A DNA stretch of 64,000 nucleotides from Deltaproteobacteria bacterium (GTDB lineage Bacteria; UBA10199; DSSB01; JACPFA01): NCBI GenBank assembly GCA_016183235.1, contig JACPFA010000042.1:62001-126000 (forward strand). Reading direction: 5' to 3'. Positions 1 to 7,856 of this stretch are shown here, one piece after another. The position numbers and the translations under genes were made by a program. The notes beneath the pieces are model-generated. The model was not told the DNA's origin. It ran no database searches and saw only the letters and a program-made list of their open reading frames with translations. Numbering within the stretch: the stretch's first letter is position 1; each line of letters opens with the position of its first letter.

Positions 1-716
1 CCACCCCCACCACTTTAAGCGATTTAGAAGCAGGCGGCATTTACACTTTACGATTGGCCAAGAATGGATACAACGACGTTACACGATCGGTAAGCGTTAT
101 AGCTAATCAAACGGTGAATGTCAGTGGTACCTTACCCAAAGTTGAAGCAAGGCCCCCCACCCCTAAACCTACGGTGAAGCCCAGCCCCAAGCCAACCCCC
201 ATTGCGATTCGACCCACACCAAAACCTACATCAAAACCTCACCCTACAAAGAAACCCATCCCGGATGGAAATCAAGTTAATGCATCGGGTGAAACTTACC
301 TTGCGCTCAATTCAAACCCCAAAGGGGCATCGGTTTATGTTAATGGGGTCATGGTCGGAACAACTCCAGGTAAGTTCAAAGTACAACCTGGGACCGCTAA
401 TGTTACGGTAACCAAAGACGGCGCAACGGTAAGGCAAGTTGTTACTTTAAGACCTGGCACCACTCGCTCGCTCGGCACCCTTGATCTGAAAGCACCTGCA
501 GCGGGAGGCGCCATTCGGGTTGACTCTAATCCCACGGGGGCTGAGGTGAGCTTGAATGGCAAAGGGGTTAAAAGCACACCGGTTAAGATTAATGGTTTAA
601 AAAACGGCCGCTCTTATTCGATAACCGTGAGCAAGAAAGGGTATAAATCATGGTCAAAGTCGTTTACCATGGGCGAAGAATCGTTATCCTTTTTCGCCAA
701 TTTGCAGAAAGAATGA
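1..716 (+). CDS. PEGA-domain protein, 5' end cut by window edge
   Basis: The reading frame is open from base 3, so the gene begins upstream and the first in-window start-like codon (TTG at 54) is not its start. The opening residues (TPTTLSDLEAGGIYTLRL) are the second half of a PEGA domain, a small beta-sandwich usually found outside the membrane. A Pro/Lys/Thr-rich linker follows (about residues 33-75 counted from the TTG), then two more PEGA copies (SNPKGASVYVNG and SNPTGAEVSLNG). The chain ends in an aromatic PEGA strand. It stops 3 bp before the FHA-sigma-54 activator, so the two are probably co-transcribed. PEGA domains recur in the 696-residue FHA protein at 21-23 kb, which suggests a shared surface or envelope role. 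The exact function is unknown. Confidence 0.85.
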   Translation, partial: TPTTLSDLEAGGIYTLRLAKNGYNDVTRSVSVIANQTVNVSGTLPKVEARPPTPKPTVKPSPKPTPIAIRPTPKPTSKPHPTKKPIPDGNQVNASGETYLALNSNPKGASVYVNGVMVGTTPGKFKVQPGTANVTVTKDGATVRQVVTLRPGTTRSLGTLDLKAPAAGGAIRVDSNPTGAEVSLNGKGVKSTPVKINGLKNGRSYSITVSKKGYKSWSKSFTMGEESLSFFANLQKE

Positions 717-719
717 TTC

Positions 720-2117
720 ATGAATGATTTATTAGATAGTGACGGCAAAACACAATTGATCGAGTTGGGGGAGGCTCGCGATGTGGTTTCGCTAAGGCGT
801 TGTGTTTTAAAAGTCATTGAAGGCCCCGACCTTGGCAAGAAAGTAGACTTAAATCGCAAAAGTCTTAAAATTGGCAAAAAAGAAGACAATGATTTCGTCT
901 TAAGCGACAATGCCATCAGCCGCTATCACTTAGAAGTGAGTTTAGCCGGTGATGGCTTCATGCTTTCCGACCTCGACAGCACCAACGGAACCGTGCTGAA
1001 CAATTCTAGAATTAAACAAGTTTATTTAAGCCCAGGCGATGTCATTCATATCGGCAATACGAAAATTGAATTTCAATCCTTTGATGAAAAAATCAAAATC
1101 AAACCCAGCACCAAAACTGAATATGGTGAAATGATGGGCAAAAGCCTCAAGATGCGGCAAATCTTCAGTGTGTTGGAACGTATCGCCCCCAGCTTGGCCA
1201 CGGTTATCATTGAAGGCGAAACCGGCACGGGGAAAGAATTAGTTGCCAGAGCCATTCACAATAATAGCCCGCGCAAAGACAAACCATTTATTGTATTCGA
1301 CTGTTCTGCGGTGGCCCCCAACCTCATTGAATCAGAATTGTTTGGCCACGAAAAAGGTTCTTTCACCGGGGCGGTCAAACAACACAAAGGTGGTTTTGAG
1401 GCCGCCAATGGTGGAACAATTTTTTTAGACGAAATTGGCGAACTCACCGAAGAGCTACAGCCCAAGTTACTTCGCGCCCTCGAACAACGCGAAGTTCGCC
1501 GAGTGGGGTCTACTCAAGTGGTTAAATTAGATGTCAGAGTCATTTGCGCCACCAACCGCGACCTGAAAAAAGAAGTCGAAGCCGGCCGTTTTAGGCAAGA
1601 TCTTTACTATCGCTTATCGGTTGTTAAAGTAACCTTACCTCCCTTGCGTGATCGCTCCGAAGACATCCCTCTCATCGTTGAAAAATTACTCAAAACCGGT
1701 CGTTACAACCGAGACCCAAAGGGAAATTTTCATATCGTTCGCGTGGAAGATGATGCGCTTAAAATGCTGCAACGCTACTCCTGGCCCGGCAATGTGCGTG
1801 AATTAAGCAATGTCATTGAACGGGCGGTGAGCCTTGCCCCTGGCAATAACCTTGATGCCAATCACTTAGCTTTTGTTTTTCAAGAAGTAGAACACCCAAG
1901 CACGGGTGGTAGCGAATCTTTTGTGGTCGATACCAATTTACCTTTCAAAGATGCTAAACAAAAAGTGGTTGAACTTTTTGAGCGCGATTACATCCAAGAA
2001 TTATTAAAAAAACACGATTACAACGTGTCTAAATCCGCCCGCGTCGCCGAAATCGACCGCAAACACTTACGCAACCTCATCAAAAAATACGCCCTCTTCG
2101 CCCGAGACGAAGAATAA
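720..2117 (+). CDS. FHA-domain sigma-54-dependent transcriptional activator
   Basis: An enhancer-binding protein of 465 residues in which an FHA phosphothreonine-binding domain (about 30-115; SRYH at 67-70, STNG at 87-90) replaces the usual receiver domain. The AAA+ domain has Walker A GETGTGKE (166-173), the sigma-54 contact loop GSFTGA (213-218, Ser in place of the first Ala of GAFTGA), Walker B GGTIFLDEIGE (231-241) and WPGNVREL (355-362). A Fis-type helix-turn-helix closes the protein (about 425-465). FHA activators of this kind are known to respond to Ser/Thr kinase signalling and are frequent in myxobacteria. It stands just left of the T3SS genes, and a sigma-54-type promoter precedes the T3SS sigma factor at 16.4 kb, so control of that system is a reasonable inference. 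Confidence 0.93.
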   Translation: MNDLLDSDGKTQLIELGEARDVVSLRRCVLKVIEGPDLGKKVDLNRKSLKIGKKEDNDFVLSDNAISRYHLEVSLAGDGFMLSDLDSTNGTVLNNSRIKQVYLSPGDVIHIGNTKIEFQSFDEKIKIKPSTKTEYGEMMGKSLKMRQIFSVLERIAPSLATVIIEGETGTGKELVARAIHNNSPRKDKPFIVFDCSAVAPNLIESELFGHEKGSFTGAVKQHKGGFEAANGGTIFLDEIGELTEELQPKLLRALEQREVRRVGSTQVVKLDVRVICATNRDLKKEVEAGRFRQDLYYRLSVVKVTLPPLRDRSEDIPLIVEKLLKTGRYNRDPKGNFHIVRVEDDALKMLQRYSWPGNVRELSNVIERAVSLAPGNNLDANHLAFVFQEVEHPSTGGSESFVVDTNLPFKDAKQKVVELFERDYIQELLKKHDYNVSKSARVAEIDRKHLRNLIKKYALFARDEE

Positions 2118-2141
2118 ATCCCTTTGCAAATTCCCGCACCT

Positions 2142-2357
2142 AAAAAGTTTTAGTGAAGCGGGCTAAGGGTGTTGTCGAGAACCCGCACCCGTAAAGCCTA
2201 CTCGGCCCAAAAAATCTTTTATTTTTATTGAATTAGAGTATTCCTCTGTCATCCTCTAATTCAAAAAAATAATATAATTTTTTGAACCTCCTACGGCTTT
2301 ACTCCTGTGCTAAAAGGTTCTCGACAACACCCTTAGCCCACTTCAGTAAAACTTTTT
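2142..2357. repeat. Long hairpin, GAATTAGAG-core family, copy 1
   Basis: An inverted repeat with arms of about 42 bp (two mismatches) carrying GGGTGTTGTCGAGAACC on the left and its complement on the right. The centre contains GAATTAGAG and CTCTAATTC around a short loop. The centre is shared with copies at 2384-2587 and 54383-54599, while the outer arms are private to this locus. It follows the activator stop and could act as a bidirectional terminator. Confidence 0.85.
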
Positions 2358-2383
2358 ATATCTCTGCAAATATTTACGAAGAA

Positions 2384-2587
2384 GTCTTTTCGAAGCGGGG
2401 ATAGGCAAATAGAGAGCCTTTTAGCGCAGGAGGTCGGCCGTAAGAGGGCTCAAAAATTTTATTGTTTTTTTGAATTAGAGGATGACGAAGGAATACTCTA
2501 ATTCAATTAAAAACAAAAAATTTTTTAGCCCTCCTTAAGCCGACCGGGCGCGGGCTCTCTATTTGCCTATCCCCGCTTCGAAAAGAC
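2384..2587. repeat. Long hairpin, GAATTAGAG-core family, copy 2
   Basis: Perfect 35-bp outer arms (2384-2418 against 2553-2587), beginning GTCTTTTCGAAGCGGGG. The core is in the opposite orientation to copy 1. The right flank (GACGTGACCCGATTTGCAGATG, split here as GACGTGACCC then GATTTGCAGATG) recurs after the hairpin at 31306-31384. Confidence 0.85.
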
Positions 2588-2624
2588 GTGACCCGATTTG
2601 CAGATGAATTGAAGAATGAAAGGG

Positions 2625-2665
2625 AAGATTGCCACGCTCGCCAATGGGACTCGCTCGCAATGACA
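2625..2665. repeat. Partial REP-like repeat (GATTGCCACGCTCGC / GCTCGCAATGAC)
   Basis: One half of the dispersed palindrome GTCATTGCGAGC...GATTGC. Fuller copies occur at 14866-15041, 38679-38762, 42.7 kb and 51063-51137. It lies just beyond the 3' end of the minus-strand TPR gene. Confidence 0.7.
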
Positions 2666-2691
2666 GGGGGCCTGCTGGGTTCAGAATGACA

Positions 2692-3282
2692 TTAAGTGCT
2701 AAGGCGTTTGCGGGGGATGCGGCCGCCGGCTTTGTCGATTTTTTCTTTTTGTAATTGCAGGCTGCGTTTGATGGCAACTACGAGGGAACGGGCGCGGTTG
2801 GCAAAACGATTTTTGCCTTGGGGGTCTTGCAAAATGGCGCTACGAAAATCTTCGGCGGCTTTGCGGTAATTTTTGTGAAGTAAATAAATTTCTCCGCGGT
2901 TAACTAAGGCCGCCATGTCGGCTTTGTTAGACTTGATCGCCTCAGAATATTCATAAACCGCATCAACAAACCTTCCCAATTTTTGATAAACGCCCCCTAA
3001 CGCGGAATGATAGAAAGGGTTTTTATGATCGACCTTCACCAGACATTCAAAAATCTTACGCGCTTCTTCAACCCTACCATGTTGTAATTTAACCATGCCC
3101 ATTTCGGATAAAGAATATAAATCTTTGGCCGGAAGGCCGGTTAATTGGGCAAAAGAAATAGATTTGGTTAAAAATTTGTAAAGCAGGTCAATGAGGTATT
3201 TTTTTCTACCTGGCGTAGGATCATGGAGCTTGCTCTTGGCCCGCTCCTCAGGGCTTAATTCATGAAATCGATCATCCGACAT
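2692..3282 (-). CDS. TPR protein, T3SS chaperone-like
   Basis: 196 residues, with TPR helices at about 55-165 (for example NPFYHSALGGVYQKLGRF and DMAALVNRGEIYLLHKNY) and a basic tail. It resembles the 204-residue TPR protein at 4418-5032 closely enough to be a paralogue: both carry AALVNRGE- or VALVNRGE-type repeats and the same layout. Known class II T3SS chaperones of the SycD/LcrH type are TPR proteins encoded beside the translocators they bind. This gene sits 26 bp downstream of a putative secreted protein, so a chaperone role is inferred. It is the last gene of the leftward cluster. Confidence 0.75.
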   Translation of the reverse strand: MSDDRFHELSPEERAKSKLHDPTPGRKKYLIDLLYKFLTKSISFAQLTGLPAKDLYSLSEMGMVKLQHGRVEEARKIFECLVKVDHKNPFYHSALGGVYQKLGRFVDAVYEYSEAIKSNKADMAALVNRGEIYLLHKNYRKAAEDFRSAILQDPQGKNRFANRARSLVVAIKRSLQLQKEKIDKAGGRIPRKRLST

Positions 3283-3308
3283 TTTAAAAACCGCTTATTT
3301 TAGTAAGA

Positions 3309-4421
3309 TCAACCAGGGCGCCAGTTACGAATCACTTGCTCACGAGTACGGAAATTCGTTTCAGCAAATTTCGATACCATCTCGATATATTCCGACATCA
3401 GCCGTTGCAACTGGTTTAATTTTTCAAAATCTTGGCGCTCGGTGGTTTGAAAATCTTCTAACATGGCCTGAAGTTGCCGCAATTTCTTTTGTCCCTCGGG
3501 AGTGGTTGGATCGAGGCTACCCATCTCTTCAATAATCTTGGCCTTGGCTTGGCGGCGTGTTTCTAAACGCGTTAAAATTTGGGTGTAAAGATCTTTGGCC
3601 TTGGATTCGTTTTCAAACAATGTTGCGAACATGTATTCTAAACCCGTGCCTTCTAATCCTTCTACATATTCCTCGGCTGACCCATACTGCCCCATCCCAA
3701 ACCCCGAAGAATTACTGTTATTGGTACTACTCGGGGGAGGTTGAAAACCCGGTGGTGGCGTGGGCCCAGGGCCAGCTGACCCAAAGGCCTTGTTAAAGGT
3801 TGAGCCGTCTTTCATGGCCTTATTAAAACCAAAACCCTGCCCGGCTTGTGATTCATCTTCTTCTTGACCTTGTTGTTGGCCCCCACCCATGGCCCCTTGC
3901 CCGCCCCCTTGTTGAGAAGGCACAACTTCGGCTGGATTCCAGGTTTGTTTGCCTTGAGAACCATCGGTTTGGCCACTAGTTACCGTGCCTGGAAAAGATG
4001 CCCCATGACTATCTAAACTAAAGATCGCTTTCATGGCGTTGAGTTGGCCATCTTTTAACCCATAAAAACCGCGGTATTTATCGGGTTGTTCTAAAAAATC
4101 TTTGAAGAGAAAATCTTTGCCCGGCTCACCTTGCACTTCCAAGGCTTTGAACATCGACATAGGATACATTTCAACTGTGCCATAAGTGGCCTTGTATTCT
4201 GCCTCTCGATCTCGGGAAGTGAGATTGTGCAAATTAACCTGGGCCATCCGCAAATAGGCTTCGATGAGTTTACCAATCTGCGGATTTTGCACCATGAGCA
4301 AATCAAGCGACTGGGCCATCAGCATTTTATCGATGGTATCAACCGTTAAGCCGCCCTTTGAAAGATAACCTTGCAGGCTGGAGGGCTTGGCATACACGGG
4401 ATTAGCGGGATTTACACTCAT
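3309..4421 (-). CDS. Putative T3SS-secreted protein, Gly/Gln-rich centre
   Basis: 370 residues with no signal peptide or membrane segment. The N-terminus (about 1-130) is helical. The middle (about 150-245) is low-complexity Gly/Gln/Pro, and the C-terminus (about 255-370) is helical and coiled-coil-like. It contains the motif GFNKAM and ends VIRNWRPG. The 387-residue protein at 5174-6337 and the 170-residue protein at 19089-19601 share the FNK/WNK motif and a related C-terminal helix, so the three look like one family. It is translationally coupled to the upstream TPR gene by a 4-bp overlap (4418-4421) and followed by a second TPR gene. A translocator, filament or effector role is inference. 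Confidence 0.7.
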   Translation of the reverse strand: MSVNPANPVYAKPSSLQGYLSKGGLTVDTIDKMLMAQSLDLLMVQNPQIGKLIEAYLRMAQVNLHNLTSRDREAEYKATYGTVEMYPMSMFKALEVQGEPGKDFLFKDFLEQPDKYRGFYGLKDGQLNAMKAIFSLDSHGASFPGTVTSGQTDGSQGKQTWNPAEVVPSQQGGGQGAMGGGQQQGQEEDESQAGQGFGFNKAMKDGSTFNKAFGSAGPGPTPPPGFQPPPSSTNNSNSSGFGMGQYGSAEEYVEGLEGTGLEYMFATLFENESKAKDLYTQILTRLETRRQAKAKIIEEMGSLDPTTPEGQKKLRQLQAMLEDFQTTERQDFEKLNQLQRLMSEYIEMVSKFAETNFRTREQVIRNWRPG

Positions 4422-5032
4422 GGTTCCTCCACTTTAATTAAGTCAGGGTCTTTGGCAATGGCATCTAAAATTTGTTTTCGCAAAAATCGCGCCCGATTCC
4501 CCCACGGGTTTTTATTTTCTGCATCAAGATTAATTGCCTTATTAAGATCTTCTAAGGCATGCGTTGCCATGCCAATGGTCCAATAAACTTCACCACGGTT
4601 GACCAGCGCAACAATGTCTGACTCATTAAGGTTAATGGCAACCGTATAATCAACCAACGAATCGGCATGTTTGGATTGTTTTTGATAAATGGCCCCGAGC
4701 GCGGTGTGGTAATAAGATTGTTGGTGATCAATCACAGATAGCCCACGAAAAATCTTTTCGGCCTCGGCAAAACGATTATTTTTAAATTGAACATAGGCAA
4801 ATTCAGCCAAGTCGGCCAAAAACTTTTTAGGTAGCTCTTGCACCTGGGCCCAGGTTATTTTGCCGGCTACAAAGTCTTCCATTCGCTTAACCGCAGCTTC
4901 CACGTCTTTTTTATCAACATGGGCCATAAAGGCCTCAAAAGCCTCTAGGCCTCGCTTCATATCGGAGGTTAATTGAGACACTTCGGGATTTTTCGTCTCT
5001 TTTCCCTTTTGGACCATGGCGATAACTTCCAT
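4418..5032 (-). CDS. TPR protein, T3SS chaperone-like
   Basis: 204 residues with three or so TPR units (about 75-180: SYYHTALGAIYQKQSKH, DIVALVNRGEVYWTIGM). It is a paralogue of the 196-residue protein at 2692. Its stop overlaps the start of the 370-residue putative substrate by 4 bp, the classic arrangement of a T3SS chaperone with its client. The start is taken at MEVIAM; a later ATG (MVQKGKE) is possible. A sigma-70-like promoter lies upstream. Confidence 0.75.
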   Translation of the reverse strand: MEVIAMVQKGKETKNPEVSQLTSDMKRGLEAFEAFMAHVDKKDVEAAVKRMEDFVAGKITWAQVQELPKKFLADLAEFAYVQFKNNRFAEAEKIFRGLSVIDHQQSYYHTALGAIYQKQSKHADSLVDYTVAINLNESDIVALVNRGEVYWTIGMATHALEDLNKAINLDAENKNPWGNRARFLRKQILDAIAKDPDLIKVEEP

Positions 5033-5056
5033 TTTCTCTAAGAAAATACTATACTT

Positions 5057-5086
5057 ATGATAGCATTAGACCTTGGTTTTTCACAA
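5057..5086 (-). promoter_or_regulatory. Sigma-70-like promoter upstream of TPR/substrate operon
   Basis: Read on the minus strand: TTGTGA (5081-5086), 18-bp spacer, TATCAT (5057-5062) preceded by TG one base upstream (extended -10). It lies 24-54 bp ahead of the gene starting at 5032. Assigned by consensus match only. Confidence 0.45.
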
Positions 5087-5173
5087 GTTGTATTTTCTTA
5101 CCTCCTAATAAAAAGCGGCCTCCGGGATACGGTAGGCCGCCAATTTGCTTAATAAAATCATTGCGTAGGCAAA

Positions 5174-6337
5174 TTACTGTTTCTGGATTACCCGATCCGT
5201 GGTTCTCCAATAGGCGTCTCGGAAATTGGCATAGGATTCCCATAATTGGCGATTCCATTGATTAAGGCTGGCAATTTGCCCGTCTAAAACTTCACGCTCT
5301 GGGGTCTGTAATTCTTGCAACAACTGCGTATTGACCGTAACCATTTGGTTATAACGCATTTGCTTGTAGGTATTGTTGGCTTGCAACCGGGGATTGTCTC
5401 CCACATAGGGTTTAACCGGTTTCATCCGGCCCATTTCCCTTAAAAGAATGGCCCTGGCATCACGAATCTTTTCTAAAACTGAAAAGGCCTTTTTCATCGA
5501 TTCGCGAGTATCGCGATCGTTCAAAACCAACAACGAAAACCATGCGCCCACAAAGTCGCCCATCGCAATTTGTAATTTAATGATGTGCATCTTTTGCAAC
5601 ATGGCCTTTTCTTGTTTTTTGGCATCATGAATTAGTGACTCGCTTTCTTGCTGCATTTTTTGCGTGGTTTGCGATTGAAACCACGGGTCATAGTAAGGAT
5701 AACCTTGGCCATTATGCATGGCTTTTGTGTAAGCTGCGTATTGAGGATTTTGAGGATTTTGAGGATTTGAGCCATAGGGATCATAAGCGCCAAAACCTTG
5801 GCTAAAATATTGTAAATCTTCTGGCGTAACCCCAGGGGCATTACCAAAGGCCTGCATGAGCATATTAAAAATAACATCGGGAGGATAACCTTTGGCCCTT
5901 AAATCTTCCGCCATGGCTTGGGCCTGGGCATAAACCGAATTGCCTTCGTTCATTTGTTTGTTAAAACCAGGTTCTGGAATCGTGCCCTGGCCAGCCACCG
6001 ATTGACCGGTGTTGCCACCTTGATTGAGATTTTGAGGAAGCATGTGCATGGCCGCTAGGTATTGTTCGATCATCGCTATGGAATAAACCTTGCCATTAAT
6101 AATCACAAAACTAGAAGGTGGCACGGCTGACTTAGCTGCTAAGTATTCTTGCAAAACATCTTGAGCGGCATATTGGTATAAATCTTCTAACTGCCCTTGG
6201 GTTTCTTGATTCTCTTCGATCTCGCCTTCACCTTCGTAGTCGTAAGAAGAAGAAGTTTCTTGAATCTTTTTGGAATAACTAGGACCCGTGGAATGGGGCG
6301 GATGATAGGCGGGTTTAATAGCTTGTGTCATGGGCAT
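5174..6337 (-). CDS. Putative T3SS-secreted protein, paralogue of the 370-residue protein
   Basis: 387 residues without signal peptide or strong membrane segments. The N-terminus is acidic and Ser/Tyr-rich, there is a PGFNKQM motif near 130, a Tyr/Pro/Gln-rich centre with a triple NPQ repeat (about 195-205), and a long helical C-terminus ending DRVIQKQ. The C-terminal segments (REMGRMKPVKP, LQTPEREVLDGQ) align with EEMGSLDPTTP and FQTTERQDFEK of the 370-residue protein. It is transcribed from its own upstream region, which contains the GCAACT-N17-CGATAA motif, so it may belong to the regulon of the FliA-like sigma factor. Function unproven. Confidence 0.7.
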   Translation of the reverse strand: MPMTQAIKPAYHPPHSTGPSYSKKIQETSSSYDYEGEGEIEENQETQGQLEDLYQYAAQDVLQEYLAAKSAVPPSSFVIINGKVYSIAMIEQYLAAMHMLPQNLNQGGNTGQSVAGQGTIPEPGFNKQMNEGNSVYAQAQAMAEDLRAKGYPPDVIFNMLMQAFGNAPGVTPEDLQYFSQGFGAYDPYGSNPQNPQNPQYAAYTKAMHNGQGYPYYDPWFQSQTTQKMQQESESLIHDAKKQEKAMLQKMHIIKLQIAMGDFVGAWFSLLVLNDRDTRESMKKAFSVLEKIRDARAILLREMGRMKPVKPYVGDNPRLQANNTYKQMRYNQMVTVNTQLLQELQTPEREVLDGQIASLNQWNRQLWESYANFRDAYWRTTDRVIQKQ

Positions 6338-6366
6338 CTCCTAAAATACAAATTTCCTCTCAAGAG

Positions 6367-6395
6367 TTATCGGAATTTAATTCATGCGGAGTTGC
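6367..6395 (-). promoter_or_regulatory. Putative FliA-like sigma promoter, copy A
   Basis: On the minus strand: GCAACT, then 17 bp, then CGATAA (plus-strand TTATCG at 6367-6372, AGTT at 6390-6393). The same two boxes with the same 17-bp spacing occur upstream of the genes at 17438 and 19601. CGATAA is the core of the known FliA -10 element GCCGATAA. It is about 30 bp before the start codon at 6337. Confidence 0.55.
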
Positions 6396-6462
6396 GCCAC
6401 GCCACAGCCTAAATTTCCTAAATAAAAACAAATAGTTGATGCACTGCGTTAATAAAGGAACT

Positions 6463-6554
6463 CATGAAAAACTTTGAGAAGTCGGAAGAGGCTACCCGAA
6501 ACCCCAATGCTTAAGGTTGAGGGAGCCTCTGCCGACTTCTCAAAGTTTTTCATA
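6463..6554. repeat. Hairpin with GGCTACCCGAAACC core, copy 1; likely terminator of the sct operon
   Basis: Private arms ATGAAAAACTTTGAGAAGTC (left) and GACTTCTCAAAGTTTTTCAT (right) enclose a core (GGAAGAGGCTACCCGAAACC...AATGCTTAAGGTTGAGGG) that is nearly identical to the one at 31306-31384, where the arms differ. It lies just past the sctT stop. The long stem with terminal T-runs suggests factor-independent termination. Confidence 0.75.
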
Positions 6555-6564
6555 AGTTTCTTAA

Positions 6565-7416
6565 TTATCCGGCCAAGAACCACTGCACGACCTGATTAAA
6601 ACCCCCCAGAGCATGCTTAAACAGCTCTTTCAACTGCACATAAATGACCGGCAGGCTCAACCATACCAAGGCCGCGCCCACCCACCCTTTGATGTTAAAC
6701 CCCATTTCAAACACATTCACCATAGGGGCAATGCGATTGGTCAATCCCAAAATAAGATCCGCAATGAAAATGGCAATGAGCACGGGTGCCGACATTTGCA
6801 CAGCAATCAATAAAGTTTCGGCCGACAATCGCACCACTAATTTAATAACCGGCAAATCAGTCAACCGCGGTAATGCTGCAGTGCCTGCCATCCAGTCAGG
6901 CAATTGATAGATGGGAACCACGGCAAAACTCTCGATCAAACCTTTAAAAAAGAAGATATGGCCTTGCACCAGAATAAAAATCACTACGGCGAATTCATAA
7001 TAAAAAACGCCAAAAATGGTGGCTTGGGCGCCAATACCGGGGTTAAAGATTTGGGCGTTGGCTAACTGGCGTTGGTTATCAACCATCGCCCCTGCTGCCT
7101 GCACCCCGTAAAAAACCATGCCCATCACCAAGCCTAATAAAAAACCAAACAAGGTCTCTTTTAAAAATAAGGCCCCAATCAGAAAATAAGAATCGGGTAC
7201 GGGGTTGGGAATTTGGGCTTGCACGATGGGAAAAAGAAAAATCACCAAGGCCAGCGCCAAACTAATGCGAAAGCGCCCGGGCATACTGCGCCCCCCCAAA
7301 AAAGGAATCACGGTGATGGCGGTTAAGATACGCATCATCATGAGGCCAAAGGTCATCACGTAGGTCATGACTCCTTGGGTAAGCCCAAATTGACTTAAAA
7401 CATCGGATGGATTCAT
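6565..7416 (-). CDS. sctT: T3SS export apparatus protein SctT (FliR/YscT family)
   Basis: 283 residues, inner-membrane, with several hydrophobic spans. Family features include the RISLALALVIFLFP segment, the polar patch GAMVDNQRQLANAQ and a long C-terminal hydrophobic region. SctT/FliR joins SctR and SctS in the export-gate complex of T3SSs and flagella. The start is set at MNPSDVL because it gives an ATGA overlap with sctS; the longer frame would begin inside sctS. It is the last gene of the sctR-S-T block and is followed by a strong hairpin. Confidence 0.92.
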   Translation of the reverse strand: MNPSDVLSQFGLTQGVMTYVMTFGLMMMRILTAITVIPFLGGRSMPGRFRISLALALVIFLFPIVQAQIPNPVPDSYFLIGALFLKETLFGFLLGLVMGMVFYGVQAAGAMVDNQRQLANAQIFNPGIGAQATIFGVFYYEFAVVIFILVQGHIFFFKGLIESFAVVPIYQLPDWMAGTAALPRLTDLPVIKLVVRLSAETLLIAVQMSAPVLIAIFIADLILGLTNRIAPMVNVFEMGFNIKGWVGAALVWLSLPVIYVQLKELFKHALGGFNQVVQWFLAG

Positions 7417-7676
7417 AAATAGCGAGGAAAGGCCTTTAAGAGATATTCGGTAAATCGAACCATCTCCATCAACATCCAAGAACCTAATAACACCAAGCTG
7501 AGCACCACGGCGGCTAATTTAGGCACGAAGGTAAGGGTTTGCTCTTGAATTTGAGTGGTCGCTTGCACCAAGCTGATGAGCAAACCCACAACCAGCGCAA
7601 TGCCCACGGAGGGGGCAGATAAAATAAGGGTTAAATACAAAGCCTTTTGGGTAATCGAAATAACAAAACTTTCCAT
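7413..7676 (-). CDS. sctS: T3SS export apparatus protein SctS (FliQ/YscS family)
   Basis: 87 residues with two hydrophobic hairpin helices, starting MESFVISITQKALYL and carrying the typical segment VGLLISLVQATTQIQEQTL. The frame stays open upstream only because it runs into a palindromic repeat (7703-7852), so the ATG at 7676 is chosen; 87 residues is the usual family length. It overlaps sctT by 4 bp. The 180-bp gap to sctR is unusual for this operon and is filled by the repeat. Confidence 0.93.
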   Translation of the reverse strand: MESFVISITQKALYLTLILSAPSVGIALVVGLLISLVQATTQIQEQTLTFVPKLAAVVLSLVLLGSWMLMEMVRFTEYLLKAFPRYL

Positions 7677-7702
7677 GGGCACCTCTAATAACTTGGATTT
7701 TA

Positions 7703-7852
7703 GGGGACCTCTAAAAAGGGCCCAGATGCAAGGCGCCCGCAAAGACGCGACCGGAGCGTATATGGAAATACGTGAGGATCGCGGCTTTGCGGGCAATCCT
7801 TCGCTTGCGCTCTGGACAGGCTCTGCAGATGGGTCGTTTTTAGAGGTCCCCC
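7703..7852. repeat. CAGATG-dyad repeat, copy between sctR and sctS
   Basis: Outer arms GGGGACCTCTAAAAA and TTTTTAGAGGTCCCC enclose CAGATGCAAGGCGCCCGC...GGAGCGTATATGG...CTGCAGATG. Family copies are at 17513-17638, 20048-20169, 33595-33717, 37611-37740 and, inverted, 38337-38477. This copy and the one at 38337 carry the same extra segment (CCTTCGCTTGCGCTCTGGAC). Confidence 0.85.
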
Positions 7853-7856
7853 CATG

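Noticed and set aside
2118-2690. CRISPR-like or tandem repeat array in the hairpin region
   Set aside because: The repeats are two large inverted hairpins, not regularly spaced direct repeats.
7677-7796. Longer SctS N-terminus (40 extra residues)
   Set aside because: The extension is translation of the CAGATG repeat; the ATG at 7676 gives the normal family length.
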